The notes under the pieces were generated by a model, which did not search any database, was not told where the DNA came from, and worked only from the letters and a program-made list of their open reading frames with translations. A DNA stretch of 28,705 bases, taken from positions 1 through 28,705 of IMG/VR virus record IMGVR_UViG_3300035698_018724; one strand, written 5' to 3'. Shown piece by piece: positions 7,886 to 15,913 of the stretch; the first letter of the stretch is position 1, and each line of letters begins with the position of its first letter. A program made the translations under genes and the position numbers. The DNA comes from a virus.

Positions 7886-8275
7886 ATGCACATTCTGACA
7901 GACAAACTTCGTATGGACATTCAAGACGAAGCATCAGCTAGAGAATTCCTCAATGAGCTTTATGCTCAGCAGCTAGATTGGCATTTTGATGATGATCCTC
8001 ATGACTGCCTCAGCCACACGCCGCTGACCACGGAAGAAATCAATACCCTTGATGCTCAGAGGGAGCAGTTGTATTCTCTGCCTATCTTCGATGGCTCAGA
8101 CTGCCCATTTGGCTTACTGCGGAAACACCTCAAGGAACTTGCTACCTCAAGAAATTGGGATGGACCTTTGCAGACCGACGCGAGAGAGCTGTCGAATACC
8201 CTTCTGCTGCTGCAGCTCAAACAATTCATGACGGCTCCACACTATAAAGCTGCAGTTATTCAGCCTGATGATTAG
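7886..8275 (+). CDS. Plus-strand cassette (moron) protein, unknown function
   Basis: The 129-residue acidic protein (MHILTDKLRMDIQDEASARE) carries the segment LDWHFDDDPHDCLSHTPLTTEE. This resembles small phage proteins with a H/F-DDDP-x-D-----L-T-EE pattern, whose function is unknown. The ATG at 7886 is chosen because AAGGAGAC stands 6 bases upstream; the frame could extend to 7841 but that would overlap the promoter. It lies on the strand opposite to scaffold and capsid genes, with its own promoter at 7832 and a bidirectional terminator at 8307. This is the classic form of a moron inserted in a late operon. An anti-defence or host-takeover role is possible but unproven. Confidence 0.8.
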   Translation: MHILTDKLRMDIQDEASAREFLNELYAQQLDWHFDDDPHDCLSHTPLTTEEINTLDAQREQLYSLPIFDGSDCPFGLLRKHLKELATSRNWDGPLQTDARELSNTLLLLQLKQFMTAPHYKAAVIQPDD

Positions 8276-8306
8276 TTTTCTCTGCGTGTTGATAGCCTAG
8301 AGACGG

Positions 8307-8334
8307 AAAAGGGGAGCATCACTGCTCCCCTTTT
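8307..8334. terminator. Bidirectional terminator between moron and scaffold genes
   Basis: AAAAGGGGAGCA, loop TCAC, TGCTCCCCTTTT: a perfect 12-bp stem with A and T runs on both sides, so it can end transcription from the plus-strand 7886 gene and from the minus-strand scaffold gene. Confidence 0.9.
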
Positions 8335-8360
8335 CTATTTTAAGCTGCGCCACAGCGCGC

Positions 8361-9137
8361 TTATTTTTTACGTGCGTCCAAGCCCGCTTGAAGCAACTGA
8401 GTGGGTGACATGTCTTCACGGTTGACTGTACCCGGCCGCTTCTGCTGAGTTGGCTTAGTGCCTCGACGTTGACCAAAGCCGCTGTCTGCGTCACTCTCAA
8501 AGGCTACGCCGAAGTCTGTGCTCTCGCGCATCTCTGTGACCAAATCAGCAACTGCCATGAAGCCGCCTTTGCCATCGCCGCGATAATCACCTTCACCATC
8601 AGCGACACGAACGACATATTCTTCACCGTCCTTGACCAGCTTGACCTTGTCGCGAATAAGGGGCATGAGCAACGTTGAATTGCCTTTTGCATCAGCGATC
8701 GCCTTGACAGCTGCATTTTCGACCATATACTTTTCGAGGGTCTTCTGCATCGTGCCGTTGTTGTCGCGCTCCTTCTGAAGCTCGGCGTCAAAGGTCTTTT
8801 GGATGTCCGCTTTGATTTTTGCAGGATCGACCTTTGCGCCTTCTGCGATTGTGCCTTGCATTTCTGCGATCGCAGTTTTGGCTTCGTCGAGACTGTCAAA
8901 GCCGAGAGCTTCTTTCACCTGCTCCGCAACAGTCTTCTGGCCCTTGATGTCCTTGTTGGCGGTACGCTCTTTGGCAAGCGCGCCGGACAGTCCGGTGATT
9001 GCTTCTACCATGCCCTTGGCGGTTTCAGAGATGACATAGCTGCCATCTTTTTCCTCGTAGGCTGACTTGAAATTGGCCGGCACTTTCGCGTAGCCATCAG
9101 CCTCGAGTTCCATGTTTTTGGAAAAATCGAATTCCAT
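8361..9137 (-). CDS. Capsid scaffolding protein
   Basis: The 258-residue, highly charged and helical protein resembles GP20-type scaffolds: N-terminal DGYAKVPANFKSAYEEKDGSY, a coiled-coil middle (KERTANKDIKGQ, AEMQGTIAEG, LQKERDNNGTMQKTLEKYM), then AVKAIADAKGNSTLLMPLI and a basic C-terminus with KPTQQKRPG and LLQAGLDARKK. Scaffolds direct procapsid assembly and bind coat through the C-terminal basic end. The ATG at 9137 is chosen for its AGGAGA SD; a TTG 21 bases upstream is less likely. It follows the head morphogenesis gene and precedes (after the inserted moron) the capsid gene. Confidence 0.8.
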   Translation of the reverse strand: MEFDFSKNMELEADGYAKVPANFKSAYEEKDGSYVISETAKGMVEAITGLSGALAKERTANKDIKGQKTVAEQVKEALGFDSLDEAKTAIAEMQGTIAEGAKVDPAKIKADIQKTFDAELQKERDNNGTMQKTLEKYMVENAAVKAIADAKGNSTLLMPLIRDKVKLVKDGEEYVVRVADGEGDYRGDGKGGFMAVADLVTEMRESTDFGVAFESDADSGFGQRRGTKPTQQKRPGTVNREDMSPTQLLQAGLDARKK

Positions 9138-9198
9138 TTTATTCTTCTCCTTGGGCAATCTCTGCCACTATGTTAGCTTGAAGCATCACGCTACAAAC

Positions 9199-11463
9199 CT
9201 AGTCTTGCGCTGACCAGTTCGGATCGGAACCGAGGAACTGGCCTGCATTATCATACCATCCATCAGCTTCTGTCGGGAAGGGCAAGTGCTCGAGCTCCAA
9301 AGAGCCTTTCGCTTCTGACCCATCCATGAACTTCTGGACGACATAAATCTTGCCCTGCAGTAGCTGATACCGCAGTTTTGATTGAGCGTTCTTTAACTCC
9401 AAGCTTGTGGGTATAGAACCCTCATATGGCTTCTCAGTCTCTGTCGGGGACACAGACACTACGCCAGCAGCTGAAGCTGCTATCTGAGCCTGATTGAGCT
9501 TTGAGCGCCAACCGCGCACCATGTTAGCCGAAGTCTTTCCCTCTGGGAAAGCTTTTCGGACTATCTGAAGAACTGTTTTGTCGTTGAAGCCACGCCGCAG
9601 CAGAGCGACTGCGTAGGCTTCAGGAGTATTGCGGAAACTTTTGAGCAGCGCCTGAGCCCGCTTTATGTCCTCACGGAAAATAGATTTGAACAATAGTCCA
9701 CCTAGCCCCTGGCTAGTTACCGCGCTGTCCGTGATAGCAAAAGCCAGGACTTCAGCCGCGAGCTCATCAGGGCTAGACAGGTAGTAGGAATAGATATACC
9801 GCACCTCTGGGTTTGTCATTTTCTTAGCCTGCACAGCCATTTTGAGGCCGTAATCTTCCATCAACATGTGACCGAGCTCATGCCCTATAATCTGATGAGA
9901 CTGCTCATAGCTTAAGGTGTCAAGCTTGCGCTGGGAAATCTGAACGCCTTCACCCACTTTATAATAAGCATAGACGCCAGGCGATCCTTCAAGGTCAGGT
10001 TCAATCTCAGCCCACGCTCTACCTAGCGCAGAATACACATTCGGTAGGTTGGCCTTTAGGTCACTCTCAAATGTAGCCAAGGCAATCTTTGTGCCTACCG
10101 TGCCGGTCTGAGGAGTAGCTTCAAGGAACGAAAGAAGCCCTGCACTTTTCAGCGTGTATTTATAACTGGAAATAGACGCAGACGAAGTTTTGGCGTCTGG
10201 AAATTGCCGACGCACAGCTACAAGCACATCATCATTTGAAGCGCCAGCCATCAACATGCCTTTGGCAACCTGGCCAACCGTCGGTTCGACCACGTTCAAG
10301 GCGTCTCCTGCAAGCTCGGCTTCGAGCTCTTTGATTGACAGCTTGCGCCCTGACCGGTCGAAGAACCGCTCCGCCGGGGTTCCATTACGGAACATGTCCG
10401 CACGCTTCTTGCCTAGCACTTCATCCTGGAAATTCGCGGGCTGGGTCTTAAGCCAATCCTGATACCCCGTTGCTGCGGGCAATGTACCTACATTTTTGTC
10501 GGCCCACTCTTTCCTGATTTGCTGGATGGGGACGCCTCGCTTTTTTGCATCAGCTCGGAAATCAGCTTCACGCTTGGCGCGGGTTCGGGTATCTTTGACG
10601 AACGGCCTGGTTCCTGCGATCGCGACTCCGTCGAGGACTGCGACCATGAGCGAACGGCATTGAAAATGCGCAGGAGGACGTGCATCTGAAGGAGCCAGCA
10701 GAGGGCCTTCCAACGTGGGAGGTGGTTCAGAACCTCCTCGAATGACAGGGGCCAAGTGGCCGTCCCGGCTGACACATATATCGGAAGTTCTCCCGTCAAG
10801 GGTAGCAGTCCATCGTAGAGCTTTGACAATATCCGAGTTAGCATTCCATACCTCCTGTCTCGCTGCATTAGACACATGATTGATCGCTGTCCGTGCCAAC
10901 GCTTGAGCATTGCGGGTTGAAGTTCCCAATATGCCATCTTTGAAGTTGTTTGCGCGGGTGCCTCGAACTCGCTGTGTTAGCTGCTCAATCGTCTGCCCTT
11001 CAATCACAGCTATACGAACCGCGCGCTCGAGCTGAATGACTTCATCGGCCTCAATCTTGTTGAGCCAGCCGTCAAGCGTTATGCCCTGGATGGGATTATT
11101 GGCGACAGCTCGAATGAGCTCGATCGGAACAGCTGCAAGGTTGAGAGCTATAGGAGCCACGCCAGCTATGGCTGTTGCTTCCCATGCTGCTTCAACTCCA
11201 GACAGCGTTTTAAGCATCGCTGAGCTGTCTTTACCCATCGCGGCGTAGACCTTAGCTCTTTGCTCCCGAAGGGACACAAACAAGGCCTCAAGGCGTTTCG
11301 GGTCCGCTCCGCGCGCCATGGCCAGGGTGATTTGGTCGAGTAGGTCTTGCTCAGCCTCTTTTAGGATGTCTGCTATCCTGCGAGCTTCGCCCTCAGCAAA
11401 CCGGTAGAGATGGACCTGATGCCTGACAGAGGCGTCATATAGTTTCTGGTTCGCATTGGCCAT
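9199..11463 (-). CDS. Head morphogenesis protein (gpF-like) fused to HExxH metallopeptidase-like domain
   Basis: The 754 residues have several parts. Residues of about 140-275 form a Mu gpF/SPP1 gp7-like minor head domain (ARTAINHVSNAARQEVW, LRWTATLDGRTSDICVSRDG, RPPAHFQCRSLM). Residues 403-442 and 617-657 carry two copies of a short helical module (VRRQFPDAKTSSASISSYKYTLK and VRKAFPEGKTSANMVRGWRSKL in outline). Between them, residues of about 515-580 contain GHELGHMLME with HELGH at 528-532 and a downstream SPDELAAEVLAF, a pattern like zinc metallopeptidases with a third Glu ligand. No separate capsid protease was found, so the domain might process head proteins, or act on the host cell after ejection. 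The ATG at 11463 follows the portal stop by 6 bases, with AAGGAA upstream. Confidence 0.8.
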   Translation of the reverse strand: MANANQKLYDASVRHQVHLYRFAEGEARRIADILKEAEQDLLDQITLAMARGADPKRLEALFVSLREQRAKVYAAMGKDSSAMLKTLSGVEAAWEATAIAGVAPIALNLAAVPIELIRAVANNPIQGITLDGWLNKIEADEVIQLERAVRIAVIEGQTIEQLTQRVRGTRANNFKDGILGTSTRNAQALARTAINHVSNAARQEVWNANSDIVKALRWTATLDGRTSDICVSRDGHLAPVIRGGSEPPPTLEGPLLAPSDARPPAHFQCRSLMVAVLDGVAIAGTRPFVKDTRTRAKREADFRADAKKRGVPIQQIRKEWADKNVGTLPAATGYQDWLKTQPANFQDEVLGKKRADMFRNGTPAERFFDRSGRKLSIKELEAELAGDALNVVEPTVGQVAKGMLMAGASNDDVLVAVRRQFPDAKTSSASISSYKYTLKSAGLLSFLEATPQTGTVGTKIALATFESDLKANLPNVYSALGRAWAEIEPDLEGSPGVYAYYKVGEGVQISQRKLDTLSYEQSHQIIGHELGHMLMEDYGLKMAVQAKKMTNPEVRYIYSYYLSSPDELAAEVLAFAITDSAVTSQGLGGLLFKSIFREDIKRAQALLKSFRNTPEAYAVALLRRGFNDKTVLQIVRKAFPEGKTSANMVRGWRSKLNQAQIAASAAGVVSVSPTETEKPYEGSIPTSLELKNAQSKLRYQLLQGKIYVVQKFMDGSEAKGSLELEHLPFPTEADGWYDNAGQFLGSDPNWSAQD

Positions 11464-11469
11464 CTAGTC

Positions 11470-13026
11470 TCATTCCTTCTGAGGAGGCTTTTCCTCTTTG
11501 CCGACGCCTGGCTTTTTGTCTTCGAACAATCCTCCGAGAGCGCCATCTTCCCCTTCACCATCAGGAGCCTCAGCATCAAGTTCTTCTTTGTCAGCGTCAA
11601 TGTCAAACTCTTCAGGAAATACACCCCTGCGCTTCATCTCTTGCAAGTGAGCTTTGCGGCTTATATCCCGGCGGTCACGAGCCTTGTCGACGCTCGTCAA
11701 TTCAGGCTGATTGACAAGGTTGGCTTCGGCTTCGATGCTAAAGTTGACCTGGAGGTTATCACCTGCGTCTATTTTGAGCCACGCAGCAGTCAGCTCGAGA
11801 GCTTTTTTCATGGCATCTTTGAAGTCAAGTCCCCACGCCTGGAGAGGGCTAATCGCCTCGCCTTCGTCAAGGATGCGACCGGTCGCAGTATCTGGGCCAT
11901 TGGTCTTTTCGAGGAATGCTGAGCCATATGACGCCATCTTCTTTTCGAGCCGTTCAAGGTCTTTGTCGCCTGCCTCAATCGCTTTGCCTTCATGCTCGAT
12001 ATAGTAAATCTTGCCTGAAGGGTCTTTGACTGAGAGGAACTGACGCGGGCCAACAACAATCGTGTCAGCCTCTGTGCCTGAAATGCCTGAGCCACCTAGC
12101 ATAGGAAAGCGGGCAATCGTCAGGATGTTGTTTTGGTCAGAGGTTGACTGCCAGTGCCGCACATTGGTATGGGCCAGGTCAGTCAAAGGGCTTCGGCCGT
12201 AGCCAAGTCCTAACTTGTTTGTATAATAGGTCACAACTGGAATTTTACCTAGAGGGTTCACGCCCTCCTGGACCAGTTGCCATTTCGACTTGCCTGCGCC
12301 TTGTGTCTCTTTCTCCCAGGTTTCCCAGGTTGAAGGAGTAATGACTTTGACACGCTCAACAAGCTTTTCGCCCCATTGACCGTCCTCCACAAGCTCATTG
12401 TCAATGAACCGTACCTGAGACAGCTGCATAACTCCTGCGACCCGTGCCCAGCTCATGCTGATCATATCAGTTGCAGGGATGAGACGCCAGAAAGGCCCTG
12501 CACCTTCTTTGAGGTCATCAGCCAGGTTCCGCTTGCGCCCATCTTCAGGCTCCTTGAGCACTGGAAAATCGACAAGCACGTGGCTCAAAGCGTCTCGCAC
12601 GCCGAACCGAAACCACTCACGGCAGAAAGGAGCGAACGCTGTTCCCTCCATATCGATGTTCTCAGCCAAGTCCAAAAGCTTCTGTGGAACTGTGTCCCCC
12701 ATGACAGGAGGCTCTTTGAACGCTTTACCCACAAGAGAATTCAACGTTCGCAGGGTCTCATTGTCGAGAACAGTCTGTGCCAGGCGTTCATTGTAGGCTC
12801 CATTGTCTTCATACGCGTGCTGAGGCAGGTAGTCTTTGCCTGCTTCGCGCATAGCTTCAGTTCCGCCGATCACTGTCATGATGAGTGACTGGTTTGCAGC
12901 CATAGAGTTATAAGCCGCATTTGGCTTTGCTACAGCTGAATTGTCAGGTGCTGCAGCTGCCGCTTTTGACTTCGCGATCGGCTTGCCACGTTTATTGCCG
13001 GTATGGGTATTTTGATTGTCGGCCAA
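11470..13026 (-). CDS. Portal protein, DUF4055
   Basis: The 518-residue protein matches the DUF4055 portal family: MTVIGGTEAMREAGKDYLPQ, YNERLAQTVLDNETLRTLNSLVGKAF, FGVRDALSHVLVDFP, and PVVTYYTNKLGLGYGRSPL with DLAHTNVRHWQSTSDQNNIL. The C-terminus is acidic with a Lys/Pro tail. It forms the DNA channel at the capsid vertex and docks the terminase. The start appears to be a TTG at 13026, preceded by AGGAG at 7 bases; no ATG in the right place was seen. The first 40 residues are basic and low-complexity. It is followed by the gpF-like head gene and preceded by a plus-strand cassette that separates it from TerL. Confidence 0.9.
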   Translation of the reverse strand: MADNQNTHTGNKRGKPIAKSKAAAAAPDNSAVAKPNAAYNSMAANQSLIMTVIGGTEAMREAGKDYLPQHAYEDNGAYNERLAQTVLDNETLRTLNSLVGKAFKEPPVMGDTVPQKLLDLAENIDMEGTAFAPFCREWFRFGVRDALSHVLVDFPVLKEPEDGRKRNLADDLKEGAGPFWRLIPATDMISMSWARVAGVMQLSQVRFIDNELVEDGQWGEKLVERVKVITPSTWETWEKETQGAGKSKWQLVQEGVNPLGKIPVVTYYTNKLGLGYGRSPLTDLAHTNVRHWQSTSDQNNILTIARFPMLGGSGISGTEADTIVVGPRQFLSVKDPSGKIYYIEHEGKAIEAGDKDLERLEKKMASYGSAFLEKTNGPDTATGRILDEGEAISPLQAWGLDFKDAMKKALELTAAWLKIDAGDNLQVNFSIEAEANLVNQPELTSVDKARDRRDISRKAHLQEMKRRGVFPEEFDIDADKEELDAEAPDGEGEDGALGGLFEDKKPGVGKEEKPPQKE

Positions 13027-13098
13027 TCTGGCTCTCCTGGAAAATCTCGAAGCCGACCAATGCCATGCTTAAGATGCCTGCAGAGCCGTCATTGAAAC

Positions 13099-13114
13099 TA
13101 TAGCCATGGCTATA
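13099..13114. repeat. 16-bp palindrome (TATAGCCATGGCTATA), putative operator
   Basis: A perfect palindrome whose 12-bp core is repeated at 2047, 15937 and 27251 and in shorter form at 20488. Here it lies 9 bases upstream of the -35 box at 13124, sharing the arrangement palindrome, AAAATA and TTTACA with the site at 20488. It is a candidate binding site for a phage or host dimeric regulator. Confidence 0.65.
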
Positions 13115-13123
13115 AAATAACTG

Positions 13124-13152
13124 TTTACATAGCTTGGGAAAAAGCATATCGT
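13124..13152 (+). promoter_or_regulatory. Promoter of the 13178 gene (TTTACA family)
   Basis: TTTACA (13124-13129), a 17-base spacer and TATCGT (13147-13152). It stands 25 bases before the start codon of the plus-strand gene, the same distance as at the 7886 gene. The palindrome at 13099-13114 lies just upstream. Confidence 0.65.
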
Positions 13153-13177
13153 CAGATTATCAACATGGAGACAACCG

Positions 13178-13381
13178 ATGACTGCTACACTTCGAGCTAC
13201 CAAACAGATGCAATGCGACGAGGAACGCCTCGTCAAAATCATCAAGAGCAACGCGCCAACTGAGGATGATATTGCTTTTCTGCAAGCCCTCAAGAGCCGT
13301 GTGCCTTTCACTCTGCGCTGCACTATCAACGTGGCAATTGCTATAGCTGAATTTGACAAATTTATTGAAGGCAAAAGCTGA
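13178..13381 (+). CDS. Small plus-strand cassette protein, unknown
   Basis: The 67-residue protein (MTATLRATKQMQCDEERLVK) is not recognised. It is helical in outline, with a central CDEERLVKIIKSNAPTEDDIAFLQALKS-like stretch and a more hydrophobic second half (CTINVAIAIAEFDKF) that is too charged to be a clear membrane segment. ATGGAGAC stands upstream as SD. It lies between TerL and portal, opposite to both, with its own promoter and palindrome, and so resembles the 7886 cassette. No strong terminator was found in the 61 bases before the TerL stop. Confidence 0.7.
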   Translation: MTATLRATKQMQCDEERLVKIIKSNAPTEDDIAFLQALKSRVPFTLRCTINVAIAIAEFDKFIEGKS

Positions 13382-13442
13382 TGCCTATTTTCAATAGCAC
13401 ATCCAACTTGGTGGAAAGATTGGAAACCTACCGTAGGCCGAG

Positions 13443-14936
13443 CTAGAAGGTTTTGCGTCTTACTGTTTCGCCTTCATGCCTAGACTTGTAGCGAACCTCA
13501 TCCCCGATGTGGTCTTCTGCATCTGTGTCAACGTCGTCTAAGTCTTTGTCGTCTCGGGGCAAAACCGGAACGAGCTCAATTGCCTTGTCGCATCGACGGC
13601 TGAAATACATCGCAGGTTCTTCCCGTGGCAAGTTGCGCGGGTTGCCTTCAAGGTCAAGATTGAGCGCACTGCGGAACAGTTTGCGCATCTGCTCCCATCC
13701 TTGTTTACGTGAGCCTGGACCCTTCTTAGCCATCTCCCATTCAACGCCTTCAGCGAGCATGTCGTCCTCGACAGATGGTCCATTGTCGCTGCCTGCGATC
13801 GCGCTATCTGCGGGGCCCGGATAAATCTTGGTAGGCACGAGGCCGCTCTCAATCAACTCAGTCTCGCGTTCTTTGATGCCTCTGGCGACTTCTTTCGCGC
13901 CCATGTTCAGGCCCTTATTGGAGTCCCGTGGGGAGGCTCCATACCATTCAGCTATGCGGAACAGGTCACCTCTCACGGTGCGCATTATGCGGCCATCAGG
14001 GTAAACCAGGTCTGTGCCGTCTGACCGAGCCCACCAGCCGACCGAGAACGGGTGACTTGAGCCCCAGTCAAAGCTGCGATCGATGAACCAGCTGCGTGGA
14101 ACATCGAAAGGCTCGACCACATGGACTTTAGGGTCCCATAGATCGTCGAACATACCCCCTGCGACAATATCCCAATCGCCATACATCCACGCACCCAGTT
14201 CAGCCTTGTTCCTGGCTGCTGCACGAAGTTTTGAGATATATTCTGGGTCAGCATCAAGGAGGATGCGGTTCTCCAACAGGTTGCCGTGAATGGCTACCCT
14301 GGGCGGCTCTGGATTGCCATCGAAATCGACGCAGTTCCACTGCACAACGCCTCTGGTCTGAGGGAGCTTGAACCTGCGTTTGACCCAGTTGTGGCCGACG
14401 CCATATGGGTTGCAGGTTGCCCGGTACTTGCGGGGCATATTCGGATTGGTCGAACGACTACAAGACATCATCTTACGATAGAGATAATCATCCGCCCAGT
14501 TCGTCAGTTCTTCCCAGCCGATCCAGGGATAAGCGTGGCCGTGATACTTCCAATAGTCAGCCTGCTTCATAGCATGGCGGAACATCAGGACTTCGCCCTC
14601 AGGGAACGTCCAGGAATAATCTGATTTGTTGAATACAGCTCCAGGGAACATCAGCGGAAACCATTTTTGGCTCTTCGCTACAATGTCTGACAGCTCTGGA
14701 TATGTCCGCCGAAACAGGACACCGCGCCACTCTGCGCCCCAGCCTTCGCCGACGTGCTGGACGAAATCCATGAGCAGCGCATCAGTCTTGCCTGGACCGC
14801 GCGTTCCTTCGTAGAGAACTTCAAATATAGGGCAATTAAGAAAATCAACCTGAGAGCCTTTTTGAGGTTCCCAGGCCGATACATATTCTATGCCATCATC
14901 ATCGGTCTCAATTACTGGCTGGTCATCAAGGAGCAT
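13443..14936 (-). CDS. terL: Terminase large subunit
   Basis: The 497-residue motor packages DNA into the prohead. Residues 43-51 (EGTRGPGKT) are the Walker A motif, and 139-143 (IGWEE) the Walker B with catalytic Glu. The nuclease half has DRSFDWGSSHPF with the first Asp, PGPADSAIAGSDN with the second, and DVDTDAEDHIGDE near the end, matching the RNase H-like acidic triad of TerL. The ATG at 14936 has GAGGAG as SD. It precedes the portal gene, apart from the inserted plus-strand cassette. Packaging strategy (cos or pac) cannot be told from this alone. Confidence 0.93.
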   Translation of the reverse strand: MLLDDQPVIETDDDGIEYVSAWEPQKGSQVDFLNCPIFEVLYEGTRGPGKTDALLMDFVQHVGEGWGAEWRGVLFRRTYPELSDIVAKSQKWFPLMFPGAVFNKSDYSWTFPEGEVLMFRHAMKQADYWKYHGHAYPWIGWEELTNWADDYLYRKMMSCSRSTNPNMPRKYRATCNPYGVGHNWVKRRFKLPQTRGVVQWNCVDFDGNPEPPRVAIHGNLLENRILLDADPEYISKLRAAARNKAELGAWMYGDWDIVAGGMFDDLWDPKVHVVEPFDVPRSWFIDRSFDWGSSHPFSVGWWARSDGTDLVYPDGRIMRTVRGDLFRIAEWYGASPRDSNKGLNMGAKEVARGIKERETELIESGLVPTKIYPGPADSAIAGSDNGPSVEDDMLAEGVEWEMAKKGPGSRKQGWEQMRKLFRSALNLDLEGNPRNLPREEPAMYFSRRCDKAIELVPVLPRDDKDLDDVDTDAEDHIGDEVRYKSRHEGETVRRKTF

Positions 14937-14978
14937 TCAGCTCCTCTAAATCAGTTGGCCCAATATTAAGACCCGCGT

Positions 14979-15545
14979 TTATGGAATGGGATCGTGCTTG
15001 GGTGTAGGACGTTCTTCATCCTTCAACATGAGCCTGGTTTGCTCGACCGCAACTGATGCCACAAGGCTTGGGTCTGTGCGATCGCCGAACCGTTCAGCCA
15101 TATTCTCCATCTGGGCTCCGGCATGAACGCCAACCAACTGACACACCTGGGCTTGAGTTTTGCCTTCCAGGAAGGTTAAATTGAGCTCGAAACGACGTGC
15201 TGCGCCTTTACGCGCCAGGGAAAAGACTTCGCAGACGATTGTTCCGCTTGGCATACGCCCGACACGGACCCTTGCAGAGGTAGTCTCACGATCCTTGTTC
15301 CATTTGCGATCGGCGAGGGTGATAACCACTTTACCAGTATGCTCTTCAATCAGGAGCTGGTCATGGTGCTTAGGGACCATAATTGGATGGCCTCCTGCAT
15401 CAGATGCAAAAGCCCTCACAAAACCTTCTTCTTCATCCGCGGTGATTGCCATTGCAATTGGCTGGCCGTCACAGGTGATGCTCAGGACCTTTGTGCTCAG
15501 CGACTGGTCATAAGCTCGGTCGTTCTTCTCGATAGAAATTCTCAT
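14979..15545 (-). CDS. Unknown 188-aa protein upstream of TerL
   Basis: The protein (MRISIEKNDRAYDQSLSTKV) is predicted mostly beta-stranded in its first part (DGQPIAMAITADEEEGFVRAF, HTGKVVITLADRKW) and helical at the end (QVCQLVGVHAGAQMENMAER). I do not recognise a family. The ATG at 15545 overlaps the preceding stop as ATGA, so it is co-translated with the small membrane protein gene upstream. Its start region, TTTCATATGAGAATTTC, closely resembles the arm of the 22-bp inverted repeat at 15771-15831. No membrane segment or cysteine motif is present. Confidence 0.65.
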   Translation of the reverse strand: MRISIEKNDRAYDQSLSTKVLSITCDGQPIAMAITADEEEGFVRAFASDAGGHPIMVPKHHDQLLIEEHTGKVVITLADRKWNKDRETTSARVRVGRMPSGTIVCEVFSLARKGAARRFELNLTFLEGKTQAQVCQLVGVHAGAQMENMAERFGDRTDPSLVASVAVEQTRLMLKDEERPTPKHDPIP

Positions 15546-15775
15546 ATGAAATACCCCATAAAAATTGCAGTCAATATTGCTCCAATACACATGAACCCAG
15601 GATAGATGGACCAGTGTGCCCGGCTGGCCTCAGCTTCGTCAAAGCCTTCTTGTCTGGCCTCATCCAGTTTCATCATCGCTACCTGAGCCCCCTCCAAATA
15701 GCCTTCTTCTCGGCCTCTGGCTTTCACTTGCTCAAATATGCTTTTGCCTAAGGCCTTTTTCCTGGGGTTGCTCAT
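15542..15775 (-). CDS. Small single-pass membrane protein
   Basis: This 77-residue protein has a basic N-terminus (SNPRKKALGKSIFEQVK), an amphipathic middle with repeated Glu/Lys (EARQEGFDEAEASRAH) and one C-terminal membrane segment (YPGFMCIGAILTAIFMGYF). The start chosen is the ATG at 15775, which lies within the 3' arm of a 22-bp inverted repeat. An ATG at 15826 would give 94 residues, but neither has a good SD. It sits between a two-segment holin-like gene and the 188-aa gene, overlapping the latter by ATGA. A role in lysis or membrane function is possible but unproven. Confidence 0.6.
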   Translation of the reverse strand: MSNPRKKALGKSIFEQVKARGREEGYLEGAQVAMMKLDEARQEGFDEAEASRAHWSIYPGFMCIGAILTAIFMGYFI

Positions 15776-15831
15776 ATGAAAATTTCCAATAGCCCCCATA
15801 TCCCGAGGACTATTGGAAATTTTCATATGAG
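15771..15831. repeat. 22-bp perfect inverted repeat covering a start codon
   Basis: Arms at 15771-15792 and 15810-15831 are exact reverse complements with a 17-base spacer. The outer part contains TCATATGA. In mRNA from the minus strand they would form a long AT-rich hairpin that holds the ATG at 15775 in its 3' arm and covers its weak SD region, so it could limit translation of the 77-aa membrane protein. It could also be a protein binding site. Confidence 0.8.
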
Positions 15832-15913
15832 ACGTCAATGACCTACTGGCCATCATCGGAGCGTATGAGCACTGTGTCTGCAAAACCGGGGTTGAGACTG
15901 AATAGAAAATCGA

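Noticed and set aside
12376-12888. 170-residue plus-strand frame antisense to the portal gene
   Set aside because: The portal frame has clear DUF4055 motifs over the same DNA; the antisense frame has no SD and an implausible Cys/His-rich composition.
13382-13442. Terminator between the 13178 gene and the TerL stop
   Set aside because: Only a short CCTAC/GTAGG pairing is seen, without a T run on either strand.
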